Both the position numbers and the translations under genes were made by a program. From Oncomelania hupensis (taxonomy: Eukaryota > Mollusca > Gastropoda > Littorinimorpha > Pomatiopsidae): a stretch of 64,000 nt of DNA. The DNA lies in contig CM072515.1 in NCBI GenBank assembly GCA_036898135.1, forward strand, positions 53,262,736 through 53,326,735, written 5' to 3'. Shown piece after piece: positions 11,125 through 22,370 of the stretch. The stretch's first letter is position 1, and every line of letters starts with the position of its first letter. Below the pieces are notes generated by a model. It was not told where the DNA came from. It did not search any database and saw only the letters and a list, made by a program, of their open reading frames with translations.

Positions 11125-11215
11125 AATAATAATGGACATTTATGTAGCGCTATTACTTGTCTTTTTATAGACAAGCTCATAGCGCTTTACATGAAAAGAA
11201 ACATGAAACAACTTA
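11125..11215 (-). repeat. L2-like LINE 3' tail remnant
   Basis: The pattern (aat)n, 'ggacatttatgtagcgc', a spacer, 'agcgctttacat' is the reverse complement of the 3' end of the L2-like LINE seen at 22.2 kb. An isolated tail of this kind is usual for heavily 5'-truncated copies. No coding sequence is retained. Confidence 0.5.
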
Positions 11216-11424
11216 CAATATTGCATTAGAAATTATACAATGAGAAAAATAAAAAAAAAATTCAAAAAGTACATAAAGTTAACTTTCTGCAAACAAGTCG
11301 TCACAATCACAGCAAATCCACTAATGTAGAAAACATATGGATGGGGAGAGTTGGTGGTAGAGGTTAGAAGGACTAAGTTAAATTAGAAACCTCTAACTCT
11401 AAGTTGCCATGTCTAAATCTTCTC

Positions 11425-12112
11425 TGTAAACACAAAGATCCTCAGTTTGTTTTACCAGTCTTTTATAGAAAGTTTGCTGACTTTTTCTTTTATCTGTTGG
11501 TTTCACGGTCTGACTGTGAAGGATAGGAACAGCCTGAATAGCATAGTCAATGTCTGCTCAAAGATTATTGGAGTTAGGCAGAGAGATCTTTCTTCTTTCT
11601 GTGATCAGCAGATCTTACGGAAAACCGGGAGCATCCTTAATAGTCATCAGGAACATTGTTTGAAAGCCGAGTTCACACTGTTGCCATCCAGACGCCGATA
11701 TGCTATGCCCATCTGTAAGGGAAATCGGCGTTCTAAATCTTTTATTCCCAGTGCAATCCGTCTTCTTAATAGTACTAACCGCTTTTAGTTTTCGGCACTT
11801 TGGGGATCTTATTTGTTATATAGTGAGAGTCTCCCTTTAGTGTCTATGTGTACTGGCTGAACTTTTTCATCAACTTGTTGAATTTTGTTGACTTTTGTGA
11901 TATCACTTGTGATCTTGATTCGCGTGTGTGTGCTTGTGTGATGTTTTTTAAATTTATGGTTTTTTTTGTTGTTGTTGTTGTTGTTTTTTTCAAAAAATGG
12001 TTTATGATACATTTTTTGAGTTTCTTTATGCTGCCTCATAAACTTATAATGTAATTGCCCTTTGGGATGAATAAAGTTGTATTGTATTGTATTGTATTGT
12101 ATTGTAAATATT
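11425..12112 (+). pseudogene. CR1/L2-group LINE, 3' terminal fragment
   Basis: The frame 11447-11788 encodes the C-terminal region of a LINE reverse transcriptase (FYQSFIESLLTFSFICWF, KDRNSLNSIVNVCSKIIG, LLPSRRRYAMPICKGNRRSK). A 3' UTR ends in 'tttgggatgaataaagttg' and a (TATTG)n tail at about 12075-12110, typical of this LINE group. It is 5'-truncated. The tail ends about 20 bp from the splice donor of the minus-strand exon at 12131, so it appears to have landed in an intron in antisense. Confidence 0.85.
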
Positions 12113-12130
12113 TTGTAGACGTGCACTTAC

Positions 12131-12305
12131 TGAAAAGAACACGGTTGAGCACTTGAAATTGGGAAAACGCCCATTTCCTTTGCCCCGTCTGATTGCTTCC
12201 TGTCCGGTTATACTGGCCCTGCAAGTTGGGCGTCATCAAACAGGCTCCAATGGTCCGGAGAGACTTCTTGTAGTTCTTACCTCCAAGGTTGAACTGGTAT
12301 TGCTC
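12131..12305 (-). CDS. Candidate internal exon, unidentified host gene
   Basis: On the minus strand the acceptor is ...tctgtactacag and the donor is TTTTCA|GTAAGT, a perfect consensus. The 175 bp are open from phase 0 to phase 1 and encode EQYQFNLGGKNYKKSLRTIG and later GQRKWAFSQFQVLNRVLF. I do not recognise the family. An internal GGAG|GTAAGA could act as an alternative donor and shorten the exon. A LINE tail lies directly downstream. The composition is less A+T-rich than the surroundings, which supports coding. Confidence 0.45.
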
Positions 12306-12835
12306 CTGTAGTACAGATTTATTCATACATAAAAATAAGGATTTCTTTTCCTGTGTTCTAAGCTTATTTCTACAAGATAATATAATAATGAAAAATGGGC
12401 TAACAAATGCTAGCATGGCAGCTGTTAGGTTGGTGTACTGTTTAAGCCTGCTTTCTGAATCAAGACCAAAAACAATGGACAGCTCGTCATCAAAATTATC
12501 CTTCATGAAATCGTCCACATCAGTATGATCAGTCGAGTCGCTTTTCTCTGAACCTATATAGTTGGTATATTGGTTTTGCCAGTGCTGGTACTACCTTTGA
12601 AACAGTCTGAACATGATTCCTCAGTTTCAATAGGCAGGGTTTTCACTACTTGCTGCTGCTGTTCACTGTTTCGATGGTTACTTTCAGGTTCTATTCCTAA
12701 GGGTAAGGCTAGTTTGTTCACCATTTTAGGTAGTTTTTTTTCAGCAGAGATAGATATATGCCATTTCTTTTTCGCATGCAGAAATGGTTTGTTCATCCCT
12801 TTTCCGAATTCGTATATTTTGCGACATTCTGATTA
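12306..12835 (-). CDS. Candidate 5' coding segments of the same gene
   Basis: On the minus strand two abutting frames look coding. One starts at ATG 12796 (MNKPFLHAKKKWHISISAEK) and contains NSEQQQQVVKTLPIETEESC. The other (12518-12420) is acidic: TDHTDVDDFMKDNFDDELSI. They differ by one base of phase at 'ccaactatataggttcag' near 12560, which implies a frameshift or a misjudged border. A stretch read as LAFVSPFFIIILS at about 12380-12420 may be intron. 12880-13020 is G+C-richer and could hold the promoter. No function is assigned. Confidence 0.25.
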
Positions 12836-13019
12836 ATGCAATGAAAATAATGAAAGAAACGATACTCACAAAACGAAATTTGCGAAGTGACAAATCCCAG
12901 AGTCGAAATTTGCGAAGTGATAAATCCCAGAGTTAACAAACAACACGTTTACGTACTACGTGCGTTCACGGCTGTGTGTGAATACACAAAGGAAGAAGAA
13001 ACCGGAATAGGACATTTGA

Positions 13020-13640
13020 ATTGCGCGGAACGGATAAGACCCGCGGTTGAAAAGAAATACAAATAAAATAAATAAAATAACTAAGTGAATAAAAATAAAT
13101 ATAAAGTTTTATAGAATGCAATAAATACCCTTTTAAATTATTTTTGTTTTGTTTACAGTTTCGATTCTGCAGATTGTTCTAGGCTAACGCTTAGATGCCA
13201 AGAAGTTTATTTTTAGCTGCAGTGGATATTCCTTGGCATCCAACCACGCGCGCGGTCAGACTGGCTTTAACTAGGATGCCTTGCTTGGGGCAAGGTCGGT
13301 GTGCCAATGCCAAGAACCCCAAGTAATTCCCAGCCTTGGCACGGGGAGTTTCCAAGAAGCATATGTAATGTTTACTGGGGAGGGTGGACTGGGAATAGGG
13401 ACACAAAGAAACTCTCCACCCGGACATCCTCAACATCCTTGTGTCCATCAGCGCCCTGCCAATGGACAGAAACACAGACACAGGCCTAGCAGCCACTATT
13501 AGATATAGTGTTAATTAGTTATTCATATGGTGTCTTTTTTCATAATCATATTAAATTTAGGTTTGAAATGCAAACCATGACATAATGAATTCAAATGGAC
13601 TAGATGATATAAGCGATTTTGATGAACGCATTAACTACCA
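13020..13640. other. Spacer with TTGGCA-rich repeat block
   Basis: 13050-13110 is (AAATA)n-like. 13195-13500 is rich in TTGGCA/TGCCAA and resembles the block at 6815-7205, so it is probably the same repeat family. No gene was recognised; frames open on both strands here follow the repeat composition. Confidence 0.45.
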
Positions 13641-13645
13641 TTACT

Positions 13646-14206
13646 TCCCGTTGGGGTGCCGGGGGTTTCAGTATAAATAGTATCCCCACTTTGTGGAAAT
13701 TTAGTGCTTTAAATTCCCACTGTCGCTGTCTTTCTCATTTGCTCTTTCTCATTCCTGCTCTGTTCTATCAAGCTGCTATGCTATCGTCTTCTTCGCTATA
13801 CCAGTCATCTACCTTTTTTCTTGAAAACTCTTCCGGGACAAGACTCCTTGTTCGTGTATGAGGTCTGTTGGATCAGCTTGGGAATGTTGGACGCTTTCTG
13901 CCAGGTGGTCACTAGGGCTTCCTATGATGTTAATATTTAGCAATGTAGGCATTTTATATGTGTATGTGTTTTGTTGATAATTTATAATGATGTTTGTATT
14001 CTATTTTGTTTTTGTAAACGGGGGTTCGATTAGTTGGGGTTAAGCCTCAGCCGTCCCCTGCGTGGGATGTCTTTATTGTAAAGTGACTGGCTGGTGGAGG
14101 GCATTCAGTTTTCCCACTAGGGTTGTTTCAGCAGATCTTTTATGCGGATCGGGGGTTGTCCGGTCCTGATTTGGCTTGGAAGAGTCCGCTGGATCTAAAG
14201 CAACAA
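13646..14206 (+). mobile_element. NAR short copy
   Basis: It begins at the 'cccgttggggtgccggggg' palindrome, then cagTATAAATAG, the pyrimidine-rich block, 'gaggtctgttggatcagcttggga', 'gtaaagtgactggctggtgg', and ends in the shared tail 'ggtcctgatttggctyggaagagtccgctgga' with a gtaatgtaatg tail. The body has short-type diagnostics ('ccgggacaagact', 'gccaggtggtcac'). A TSD is not clear here. A (CT)n run with 'ggtctctc' follows at 14220-14275. Confidence 0.85.
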
Positions 14207-14325
14207 TTATGTAATGTAATGCTCTCTCTCTCTCTCTCTCTGGTCTCTCTCTCTGGTCTCTCTCTTTGGTTGAGTCTATTTGGCTTGAAATAAATAGATT
14301 TTAGATTTAGATTTTAATGCTTTAT

Positions 14326-14663
14326 TGTCCCTTTTTATCAGGAAATTCTGGGACGCCTCCCCTGTGGGAGGCGTGGTCGCAGCCTGTGGCGCGCCCAAAC
14401 CCAACCTACCTAACATTAGTTGTGATTTTTAAAATTTAGAAATTCTTTAAATTTTTGAAAATTTTTGAAATTTTTGCTGGGGGAGCAAACCGGAGTACCC
14501 GGAGAAAACCCCCGAGACGTTGCCCGAGTCGAAAGTAAATAATATTCGGAGAAACATAACGCCCCGATGCAGGATCGAACCCACACCTGTCAGGCGCCAT
14601 TTGTTTCTGGCCTGTGGACAAGGCAAGTTAGTCCCGCCTTAGCCCACTTGGCCACAACGCTCG
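14326..14663 (-). mobile_element. tRNA-derived SINE, class II tRNA-like head
   Basis: The minus strand begins near 14663 with gcgagcgttgtggccaagtg and a long variable region, then GTGGGTTCGATCCTGC (B box) at about 14575. The head resembles Ser/Leu tRNAs with a long variable arm. The body has 'ggttttctccgggtactccg', a motif seen in other invertebrate SINEs (from memory, not checked). The 3' limit is approximate. Confidence 0.6.
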
Positions 14664-17600
14664 CTAATATATATAAAATATAAAACATTCAGCACCAATA
14701 ATCATCGGTTTCTTATACAGGCATCCTGATGTACATGTAGACTGGATTAATAACTTCACTTCTATGCTTGATGCTCTAATATTAGAATCTAAAGATTTAT
14801 TCATTTTAGGGGATTTTAATATTGACCTGTATAAACCTAATAAACACTGGACTGATACTATCAAACTTTGCAACATTGAACAACTAGTATCGGGACCAAC
14901 CAGAGTAGCTGCGACTTCTAGCACACTCATTGATCATATATATACAAATAACAAGACGCATGTTGTAGAAGTTTGTGTGCCCGTATTTGCTTGCAGTGAT
15001 CATTATCCTGTTTGAATGTTTAACCTGGAAAAAGAAAGGAGCTAAAATTCCAAAACCAGGACATAAAACAATAACATACAGATCTTTTTCAAAATTTAAT
15101 GAAAATGATTTTCTCTTTGATCTCAGCAACAGCGGTCTCTCAAATGTTTATAATTTTACTGACCCTGAAAATGCTTTATCATACTGGTATTCATTTATGA
15201 ATATTATACAATATGCCTTCTCCTATCTATACCAGAAGAGTTAAATACTATACTAAACCGCCTTGGCTAGACACAGAACTACAAAAGGTCATTTATTTGA
15301 GAGATTATTTAAAGAAACGTGGTAAAGAATATGAATATAAGAAACAAAGAAATGCAGTAACTTCACTAAAAAGAAAGAAAATGAAAACATTTATTACAAA
15401 TTTAATATCGTCCAAAAACAGTTCTAAAAAGATTTGGACAGCAATTCATCACTTAACAAACAAATCAAGTATGTCAAAGGTAATTACCGATATTTCTCCT
15501 AATACTCTGAATTTATTAAAACGTCTGACAGAATTATTACTATTGACAAATCGAAAGAAAACACTAAAAAAATTAACAGACTTTTGTCACTCTAAGAATA
15601 TTAAAAACAAGAGAGATATTCCGTATTTGTCTACAGAATTTGTATATAAAGCACTAAGAAACCTTAAGCAAACAAACTCAAAAGGTGTTGATGAATTGGA
15701 TAGTAAAATATTAAAATTGTCCGCGTCATTCATTACTAACACTTTAACGTACATATACAACTTATGCATAGCCAGATCATATTTTCCTAAAATAACTTAT
15801 GCATAGCCAGATCATATTTTCCTAAAATGTTTAAAAAAGCTAAAGTTATACCCCTTTTCAAGAATGGTGATAGCACTGACCCATCGAACTATAGGCCTAT
15901 TTCAATTCTTTCTACTCTCTCGAAGCCTCTTGAAAAGCACTTAAATAATAATATTCTTGATCATTTTACTAAAAACAGCCTGTTACATGAAAATCAATCA
16001 GGTATTAGAGCTAAACATTCTTGTCACACGGCTCTTACATCTATGATAGAACAATGGCTAAATAATATTAATCAGGGAAAATTGTCTGAAACAATATTTG
16101 TTGACTTTGAAAAAACTTTTGATGTAATAGATCACGACCTTCTTCTACGTAAATTATATGGCATTCATTCTAAATCGCTTGAATTTCAAAAATCGTTTAT
16201 TTCTGACAGAGAACAGTGTGTTTATATAAATAACAAAAAAATCACAATTTGAAATTGTTAAAGCTGGAGTACCACAAGGATCTATTTTAGGACCTTTGTT
16301 ATTTTCTATCTTCATAAATGATCTCCCCCTTCATATTTCTACTTCTTTTGAATTCTTTGCTGATGACACTACATTACACTCTCAAAATACATCAAAGTTT
16401 CTAAACAAGTAAAATTTTTGGGTATTATTTTTGACAGCAAATTTACTTTTCTGCCGCATATTAAATACCTGAGGGAAAGCTGCCAGAAAGGTCTTAACGT
16501 TTTGAAAGTTATCAGCCACACAGACTGGGGAGCAGACAAGCAAACTCTGCTCCTCCTCTATCGTTCTCTGGTACGCTCTAAATTGGATTATGGTAGCATC
16601 GTATATGGTTCCGCTAGGAAAGGCTATTTAAAAGCCTTGGATCCAATCCATCATCAAGGTCTTCGGATCTGTCTGGGTGCGTTTCGCACTTCACCAAAGG
16701 AAAGTCTCTACGCTGAGGCTGGTGAACCTCCCTTAGAGATCCGCAGGCTTCAGCTCGCCATGAATTATTTTCTTAAACTTAAAGCAAACCCTGAAAATCC
16801 CGCTTATGATTGTGTTCTAATTATTATTTATTTAATCAGTTTATAGTCCCCTCTCTTCCCGGTAAGGATTTTCAGAGAGTAAACCCGTTATTTACACTTA
16901 AATACTCCAACAAACCGACAGAAATTCCTCCTTTTGGTATCAGAATACGTCCTCACTTTGACACTGCAGGCATAGATGTTGACTCTGTTAATGATGATCA
17001 ATTGCTAACTGTACTTCCCTCTTGGAACCTCATCAACCCTATTATCAATTTCAGTCTCACATCCTTCAAAAAGACCGAAACTTCTGAAGCTGTTTATAAG
17101 CAACTTTATCTCGAACAATGTTCACTATATAAAGGATATGACAAACTTTTTACAGACGGGTCGAAGAAAGGAGACTCAGTTGCTGCTGGGTCGGTCTCAG
17201 GAAGACACCTAGACCAGCATTTGCAACAGCGTCTACCTGATTTTTGTTCTGTTTATACAGCTGAGCTCAAGGCAATTCATCTAGCTCTGAAACAGGTTTA
17301 TCAATCCAAGAGAACCTCGTTTTTAATCATGTCTGATTCACTGTCAGCACTTCAGGCTCTTTCCACGAGAAAGATATCACACCATTTTCTGGCAGAGATC
17401 CATAACCTCCACACAGAACTTGTTTCTGAGGGTAAAAAGATAGTTTTTATGTGGGTACCTAGTCACATGGGCATCCACGGCAATATTGCAGTGGACAAAG
17501 CGGCTAAAGAAGCTCTGCATCTAGATTTCCCTTCAGAGATTTTCCAGTTTGTTCCATACTCTGACCTGCGTTGTATGACTGGAGTTTATTGTAAACGGCT

Positions 17601-18049
17601 GTGGCAGACTGAATGGTCTTACCCCTTGGGGTCATGAGCAATCTTGCCACTGTAGATTGTTCAAACCTATAAAGGGAACAGTGAAAGCCACAGTTGAAAA
17701 CCTGTCTTTCCTTTATAGGCAAGACGCTTCACTGCGGCAACAGTACCCCCGTTGGAGTGCCGGGGGTTTTCAGTATAAATAGTATCCCCACTTTATGGAA
17801 ATTTAGTGCTTTAAATTCCCACTGTCGCTGTCTTCCTCATTTACTCTTTCCTATTCTTGCTCTGTCCTTCACTCTGCTATACTATCTTCTTCTTCGCTAG
17901 ATCAATGACCTACCTTTTTTCTTGAAAACTCTTCCTGGACAAGACTCCTTGTTTGTGTATGAGGTCTGTTGGATCAGCTTGGGAGTGTTGGACGCTTTCT
18001 GCCGGGTGGTCACTAGGGCTTCCTATGAATGTACTATTTAGCACTATAG

Positions 18050-21000
18050 TGGATTTCGGCTGTGGCCAACAGCCTGGAGAGGATTGGGCCCTGCCAGGTC
18101 TTTTTTTTGCCCAAGACACAACACATGATGAGGCTATCCACTAATTCCATGCCGGATCGGTCGTCGCCCGGCTACACAAGGACCGCGCCTTCCGTTGGCC
18201 ACCAGGACGGAGGTGAAAAGTATGCTACTGATGGACAAATTAGCAAGATCCGCACGAGAAACAACATCGTCATAGGAACCTGGAATGTCAGGACCCTAAC
18301 TGCGGAAGGAAAATTAGAAGAACTGGCCCACGAGCTGGACCACTATCGATGGAACGTTCTAGGTATCAGCGAACTGCGCTGGAAAGGCCTAGGTGAAACA
18401 ACGACTGACAAAGGCCACAAGCTCTATTTCAGCGGTAGAGATGACAGGCACGAACACGGCGTTGGATTCTTGGTCCACAAGAACATTCTAGCCACTGTCA
18501 TGGGTTGCCGCCCAGTCTCCAGTAGACTCATTACCATCCGTCTAAGAGCAACCCCTTTCAACATTACCATCATCCAGGCCTATGCCCCAACATCAGACTA
18601 TGAAGACAGCGAAGTGGAGGATTTTTATGAAAATATACAGGCGGTCCTTGACCAAGTGCCGAAGAAGGACATAGTCATAGTGCAAGGCGACTGGAATGCC
18701 AAGGTTGGCCAAGATGCGCACCACAACTGGGGAGACACATGCGGACCCCACTGCAACAACGAGACAAATGACAGGGGTCTGAGGCTATTGGAGTTTGCCA
18801 GATACAACAATCTGGTACTGGCAAACACGCTTGGTCTCCACAAAAAATCCAGACGATGGACATGGCACAGTCCCGGCGGGGAACATCACAACCAGATCGA
18901 CTACATCATGGTCAAGAAACGCTTCAGATCAAGCATCAACATTGGCAGGACACGCACTTTTCCAGGAGCAGACATTGGAAGTGACCACGATCTCGTGATG
19001 ATGTCTTTCCGGCTCCATTTGAAGAGAGTAAATACAGCAAAGTGCACTAGGCTGAAGTTCGACCTGGACAAACTGCAAGACCCGGAGGTGGCAAAAATAT
19101 TTCAGGCCACAATTGGAGGGAAATTTGCACCACTGCTTATTTTGGGGGCAGGCGAAGTAGATGTCAACACCATGACCAATACCTTCAACTCAGCTGTAAC
19201 AGATGCCGCCACTGAGATCCTTGGCAAGCACCGACCAAAGAAGAAGCCGTGGATCACACCTGAACTTTTGGATCTGTGTGATAAACGAAGAGAGTTAAAA
19301 AAGAAAAAGAACACCTCACAGGGAGCTGATGTCTACCGAAAAATCAACAATGACATCCGAAAAGGCATGCGCACAGCAAAGGAGAACTGGATAGAAGATC
19401 AATGCCAGGAAATAGAGAACAATCTGAACAAGAACAACAGCAAGAAGGCCTACCAGACGGTGAAGCGGCTGACAAGTGTTAAACAGCCCAAAGTCTCCAC
19501 TATCCAAAGCAAGTCTGGCATTTGCCTTACAGAAGAACAAGAAGTCTTGGACAGATGGACAGAGTACTGCTCTGACCTTTACAACCATACACCAAATGGA
19601 GACCCATCAGTTCTAGCATGTCCCGAGAGCAGAGAAGAAGAAGAAATCCTCCCAATTCTCCGGGAAGAAGTTGAGGCAGCAGTGCAATCGCTGAAGAAAG
19701 GGAAGTCAGCGGGAGTGGACAACATACCAGCGGAACTGCTACAAGCAGGAGGAGAAGCGATGACTGATGCTCTCACCATTATCTGTAACAAGATCTGGCA
19801 GAGTGGGGAATGGCCTACACCATGGACCCAGTCGCTTGTCATCACTCTTCCCAAAAAAGGTAACCTTCAGGAGTGTGAAAATTACCGCACCATCAGCCTC
19901 ATCAGCCATCCCAGCAAGGTCCTCCTGAAAATAATACTCAACAGGTTGAAACCACAAGCTGAACAAATCATAGCTGAAGAACAAGCAGGATTCATGGCAG
20001 GGCGAAGTACCACTGAACAGATTTTCAACCTCAGAATAATCTGTGAGAAATACCTACAGCACCAACAACATCTATATCATGTGTTCATAGACTTCAAGAA
20101 GGCATTTGACCGAGTCTGGCATGCAGCTCTATGGGCAACCATGAAAGTTTACAACATCAGCCCTAAAATTATAGAAGTCATCAAAAGCCTGTATGACAAG
20201 GCTACCAGTGCAGTCCTCCATAACAGCGTCATCGGGAACTGGTTCAGAACAACAATCGGTGTGCGTCAAGGATGCCTACTCTCTCCAACACTCTTCAACA
20301 TCTTCCTAGAGCGCATCATGTCAGATGCTCTTGCAGACCACGAAGGCACAGTCAGCATAGGGGGCAGAGCAATCTCCAATCTTCGTTTTGCGGATGATAT
20401 TGATGGATTGGCTGGAGAGGAACAAGAACTTGAACAGCTTGTACAGAGGCTTGACACCACCTCCAGAGCTTATGGAATGGAAATAAGTGCAGAGAAGACC
20501 AAAATGATGACCAACAACACCAATGGCATCAACACGGACATCAAAGTACAAGGCCAATCCCTCAACACAGTGCACAGCTTCAAATATTTAGGAGCCATTG
20601 TGTCAGACAATGGGTCTCGACAGGAAGTCCTCTCCAGGATCGCACAAACAACTGCTGCCCTGACAAGGTTGAAGCCCATTTGGAAAGACAGAACCATCAG
20701 TCTACATTCCAAAGTAAGACTGCTGCGCTCTCTGGTCATCTCCATCTTCCTATATGCTTGCGAAGCATGGACCCTCACAGCAGATCTCCAACGAAGAATA
20801 CAAAGCATGGAGATGAGGTGCTACAGAAGACTTCTGTGCATTTCCTATACCCAACACATCACCAACATTGAAGTCCGACAGACCATCACACAAGCCATTG
20901 GACAACACGATGACCTGCTCACAGTGGTGAAGAAACGGAAACTCCGATGGTATGGCCACGTCACCAGATCATCAGGCCTTGCAAAGACCATTCTGCAAGG

Positions 21001-21196
21001 CACAGTGCAAGGAGGTAGAAGAAGGGGGAGACCGAAAAAGAGGTGGGAGGACAACATTCGAGAATGGACTGGTTTGACACTGAGCAAAGCCATGAGGGCT
21101 GCTGAGGACAGAGAAAGATGGAGTATGCTGGTTAAGCGATCATCTGTGGTGCCCCTACGACCTTCGGGTTATGGGACAGGATAGGATAGGATAGGA
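18050..21196 (+). mobile_element. RTE-type LINE copy 3, intact ORF
   Basis: Flanked by tagcactatag (18039-18049 and 21197-21207); the effective TSD is 8-11 bp because the end of the (GGATA)n tail overlaps it. The copy lacks about 170 bp of 5' sequence present in copies at 26.88 and 59.95 kb. The short 3' UTR with a pentamer tail is typical of RTE elements. With its single long uninterrupted ORF it is the youngest-looking autonomous element in the window. Confidence 0.95.
18062..21184 (+). CDS. RTE retrotransposon polyprotein (endonuclease + RT)
   Basis: A 1040-residue ORF. Residues 72-78 are GTWNVRT, followed by SELRW (103-107), QGDWNAKVG (208-216), NQIDYIM (277-283) and SDHD (307-310), the set expected of an APE/EEP endonuclease that nicks the target. 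The RT domain spans about 540-800: GVDNIPAELL (551-560), YRTISLI (608-614), FIDFKKAFD (675-683), GVRQGCLLSP (733-742) and catalytic FADD (776-779). A basic C-terminal region (GGRRRGRPKKRWEDNIREW) is typical of RTE proteins often labelled 'craniofacial development protein 2-like' in databases. The first ATG is used; the natural start may lie in the missing 5' part. All visible catalytic residues are present. Confidence 0.95.
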   Translation: MANSLERIGPCQVFFLPKTQHMMRLSTNSMPDRSSPGYTRTAPSVGHQDGGEKYATDGQISKIRTRNNIVIGTWNVRTLTAEGKLEELAHELDHYRWNVLGISELRWKGLGETTTDKGHKLYFSGRDDRHEHGVGFLVHKNILATVMGCRPVSSRLITIRLRATPFNITIIQAYAPTSDYEDSEVEDFYENIQAVLDQVPKKDIVIVQGDWNAKVGQDAHHNWGDTCGPHCNNETNDRGLRLLEFARYNNLVLANTLGLHKKSRRWTWHSPGGEHHNQIDYIMVKKRFRSSINIGRTRTFPGADIGSDHDLVMMSFRLHLKRVNTAKCTRLKFDLDKLQDPEVAKIFQATIGGKFAPLLILGAGEVDVNTMTNTFNSAVTDAATEILGKHRPKKKPWITPELLDLCDKRRELKKKKNTSQGADVYRKINNDIRKGMRTAKENWIEDQCQEIENNLNKNNSKKAYQTVKRLTSVKQPKVSTIQSKSGICLTEEQEVLDRWTEYCSDLYNHTPNGDPSVLACPESREEEEILPILREEVEAAVQSLKKGKSAGVDNIPAELLQAGGEAMTDALTIICNKIWQSGEWPTPWTQSLVITLPKKGNLQECENYRTISLISHPSKVLLKIILNRLKPQAEQIIAEEQAGFMAGRSTTEQIFNLRIICEKYLQHQQHLYHVFIDFKKAFDRVWHAALWATMKVYNISPKIIEVIKSLYDKATSAVLHNSVIGNWFRTTIGVRQGCLLSPTLFNIFLERIMSDALADHEGTVSIGGRAISNLRFADDIDGLAGEEQELEQLVQRLDTTSRAYGMEISAEKTKMMTNNTNGINTDIKVQGQSLNTVHSFKYLGAIVSDNGSRQEVLSRIAQTTAALTRLKPIWKDRTISLHSKVRLLRSLVISIFLYACEAWTLTADLQRRIQSMEMRCYRRLLCISYTQHITNIEVRQTITQAIGQHDDLLTVVKKRKLRWYGHVTRSSGLAKTILQGTVQGGRRRGRPKKRWEDNIREWTGLTLSKAMRAAEDRERWSMLVKRSSVVPLRPSGYGTG

Positions 21197-22214
21197 TAGC
21201 ACTATAGGCATTTTATATGTATGTGTTTGGATGATGATTTATAATGATGTTTGTATTCTATTTTGTTTTTGTAACCGGGGTGTTCGCGTAGTTGAGGTCA
21301 ACCCTCAGCCGTCCCCCGCGTGGGATGTCTTTATTGTAAAGTGACTGGCCGGTGGAGGGCATTCAATTTTCCCCCTGGGGTTGTTTCAGCAGATCTTTTA
21401 TGCGGATCGGGGGTTGTCCGGTCCTGATTTGGCTCGGAAGAGTCCGCTGGACCTAAAGCAACAATAAATCAATCAATCAATCACTGAATGGTCTAAGCAA
21501 ATCAATAACAAATTATTTGAAATTCTTCCGGATTTATCTGCTTCTTTGCCTAACTTTGCGTCCACCCGCAAAGAGGAAACTGTTTTGGCTCGCCTTCATA
21601 TTGGGCATACTTGTGTCACCCATAATTTCCTTTTAAAAGGAGAGGAACCACCATGGTGCTTTGCATGTGACAAAACGTTTTCCGTTCATCATTTTATATC
21701 TGAATGTGCTGATCTTTTTAATGAGGTTTTTAAAGTATGCAATCGTCAGAACCTGTTTCAATTTTTACAAGATGTTGGTTTGTTTTATCGCATCTAAATC
21801 ATGTCGTCTTGTCTTGTATTCTTGTTTGGATTTTATTGAAGAAACTGATTTTATTTACATCTTTCAAAATATTTAATTGTTAACAGTTTAATCTCATTTT
21901 ACTTAATTTTTTGTGGTCCTGATTCGGCTCTTGGCAGTCCGCTGGACCCTATAAGCACTGAGTATCTAATCTAATCTCAAAATACAGACTTGAATCATCT
22001 GTGCTCCTCCTTACAACAAGGGGCTATTGAACTACAAGAATGGACTGAATCCAACCACATGGCCCTCAATCCAGACAAAATGAAATCCATGCTAATTACA
22101 ACAAGACAAAAAAGACAAAATTTATCTATACAACTTCGTCCATTAAAAATGTGCAATAAAACAATTGATGAAGCACAATTTCATAAACTTCTTGGTATAA
22201 CTTTAGACAATAAT

Positions 22215-22267
<53 letters not shown>

Positions 22268-22370
22268 GGATTTTTATATAGCAGGTACTCCAGCCTATGA
22301 CCAGACTCACCACGCTTTACATAGTCATTACATAAAAATACATGCACTCGATCAAACATCGCTTTTGCTA

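Larger units (their letters stand above)
17620..21482 (+). mobile_element. NAR long copy in I-clade LINE, split by RTE
   Basis: The TSD is actgaatggtct (17608-17619 and 21483-21494), a clean 12 bp inside the I-LINE coding region. The element's own sequence is 17620-18049 plus 21208-21482, about 705 bp. It starts accccttggggtcatgagc and ends in (aatc)n. The intact RTE LINE sits between its 'tagcactatag' target duplicates. No convincing protein is encoded. Confidence 0.92.
16392..21974 (+). pseudogene. I-clade LINE (RT C-terminus, RNase H), 5'-truncated
   Basis: It sits in LINE-1 with TSD tctcaaaataca (16380-16391 and 21975-21986). Its own sequence is 16392-17619 plus 21483-21974. It encodes the post-RT region (GIIFDSKFTFLPHIKYL, LVRSKLDYGSIVYGSA, LRICLGAFRTSPKESLYAEA) and an RNase H domain with its acidic residues visible: LFTDGSKKG, YTAELKAIHLAL, IMSDSLSALQAL and VDKAAKEA. 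After the insertion the frame resumes as KQINNKLFEIL and a Cys/His-rich C-terminus (WCFACDKTFSVHHFISECAD). The 3' UTR ends 'ggtcctgattcggctcttgg', 'cagtccgctggaccc' and a (taatc)n tail. One frameshift occurs near 16820. RNase H plus these motifs point to the I group. Confidence 0.9.

Noticed and set aside
13195..13502. Coding frames on both strands (about 100 residues)
   Set aside because: They coincide with the TTGGCA-rich repeat block and have no splice support or recognisable motif.
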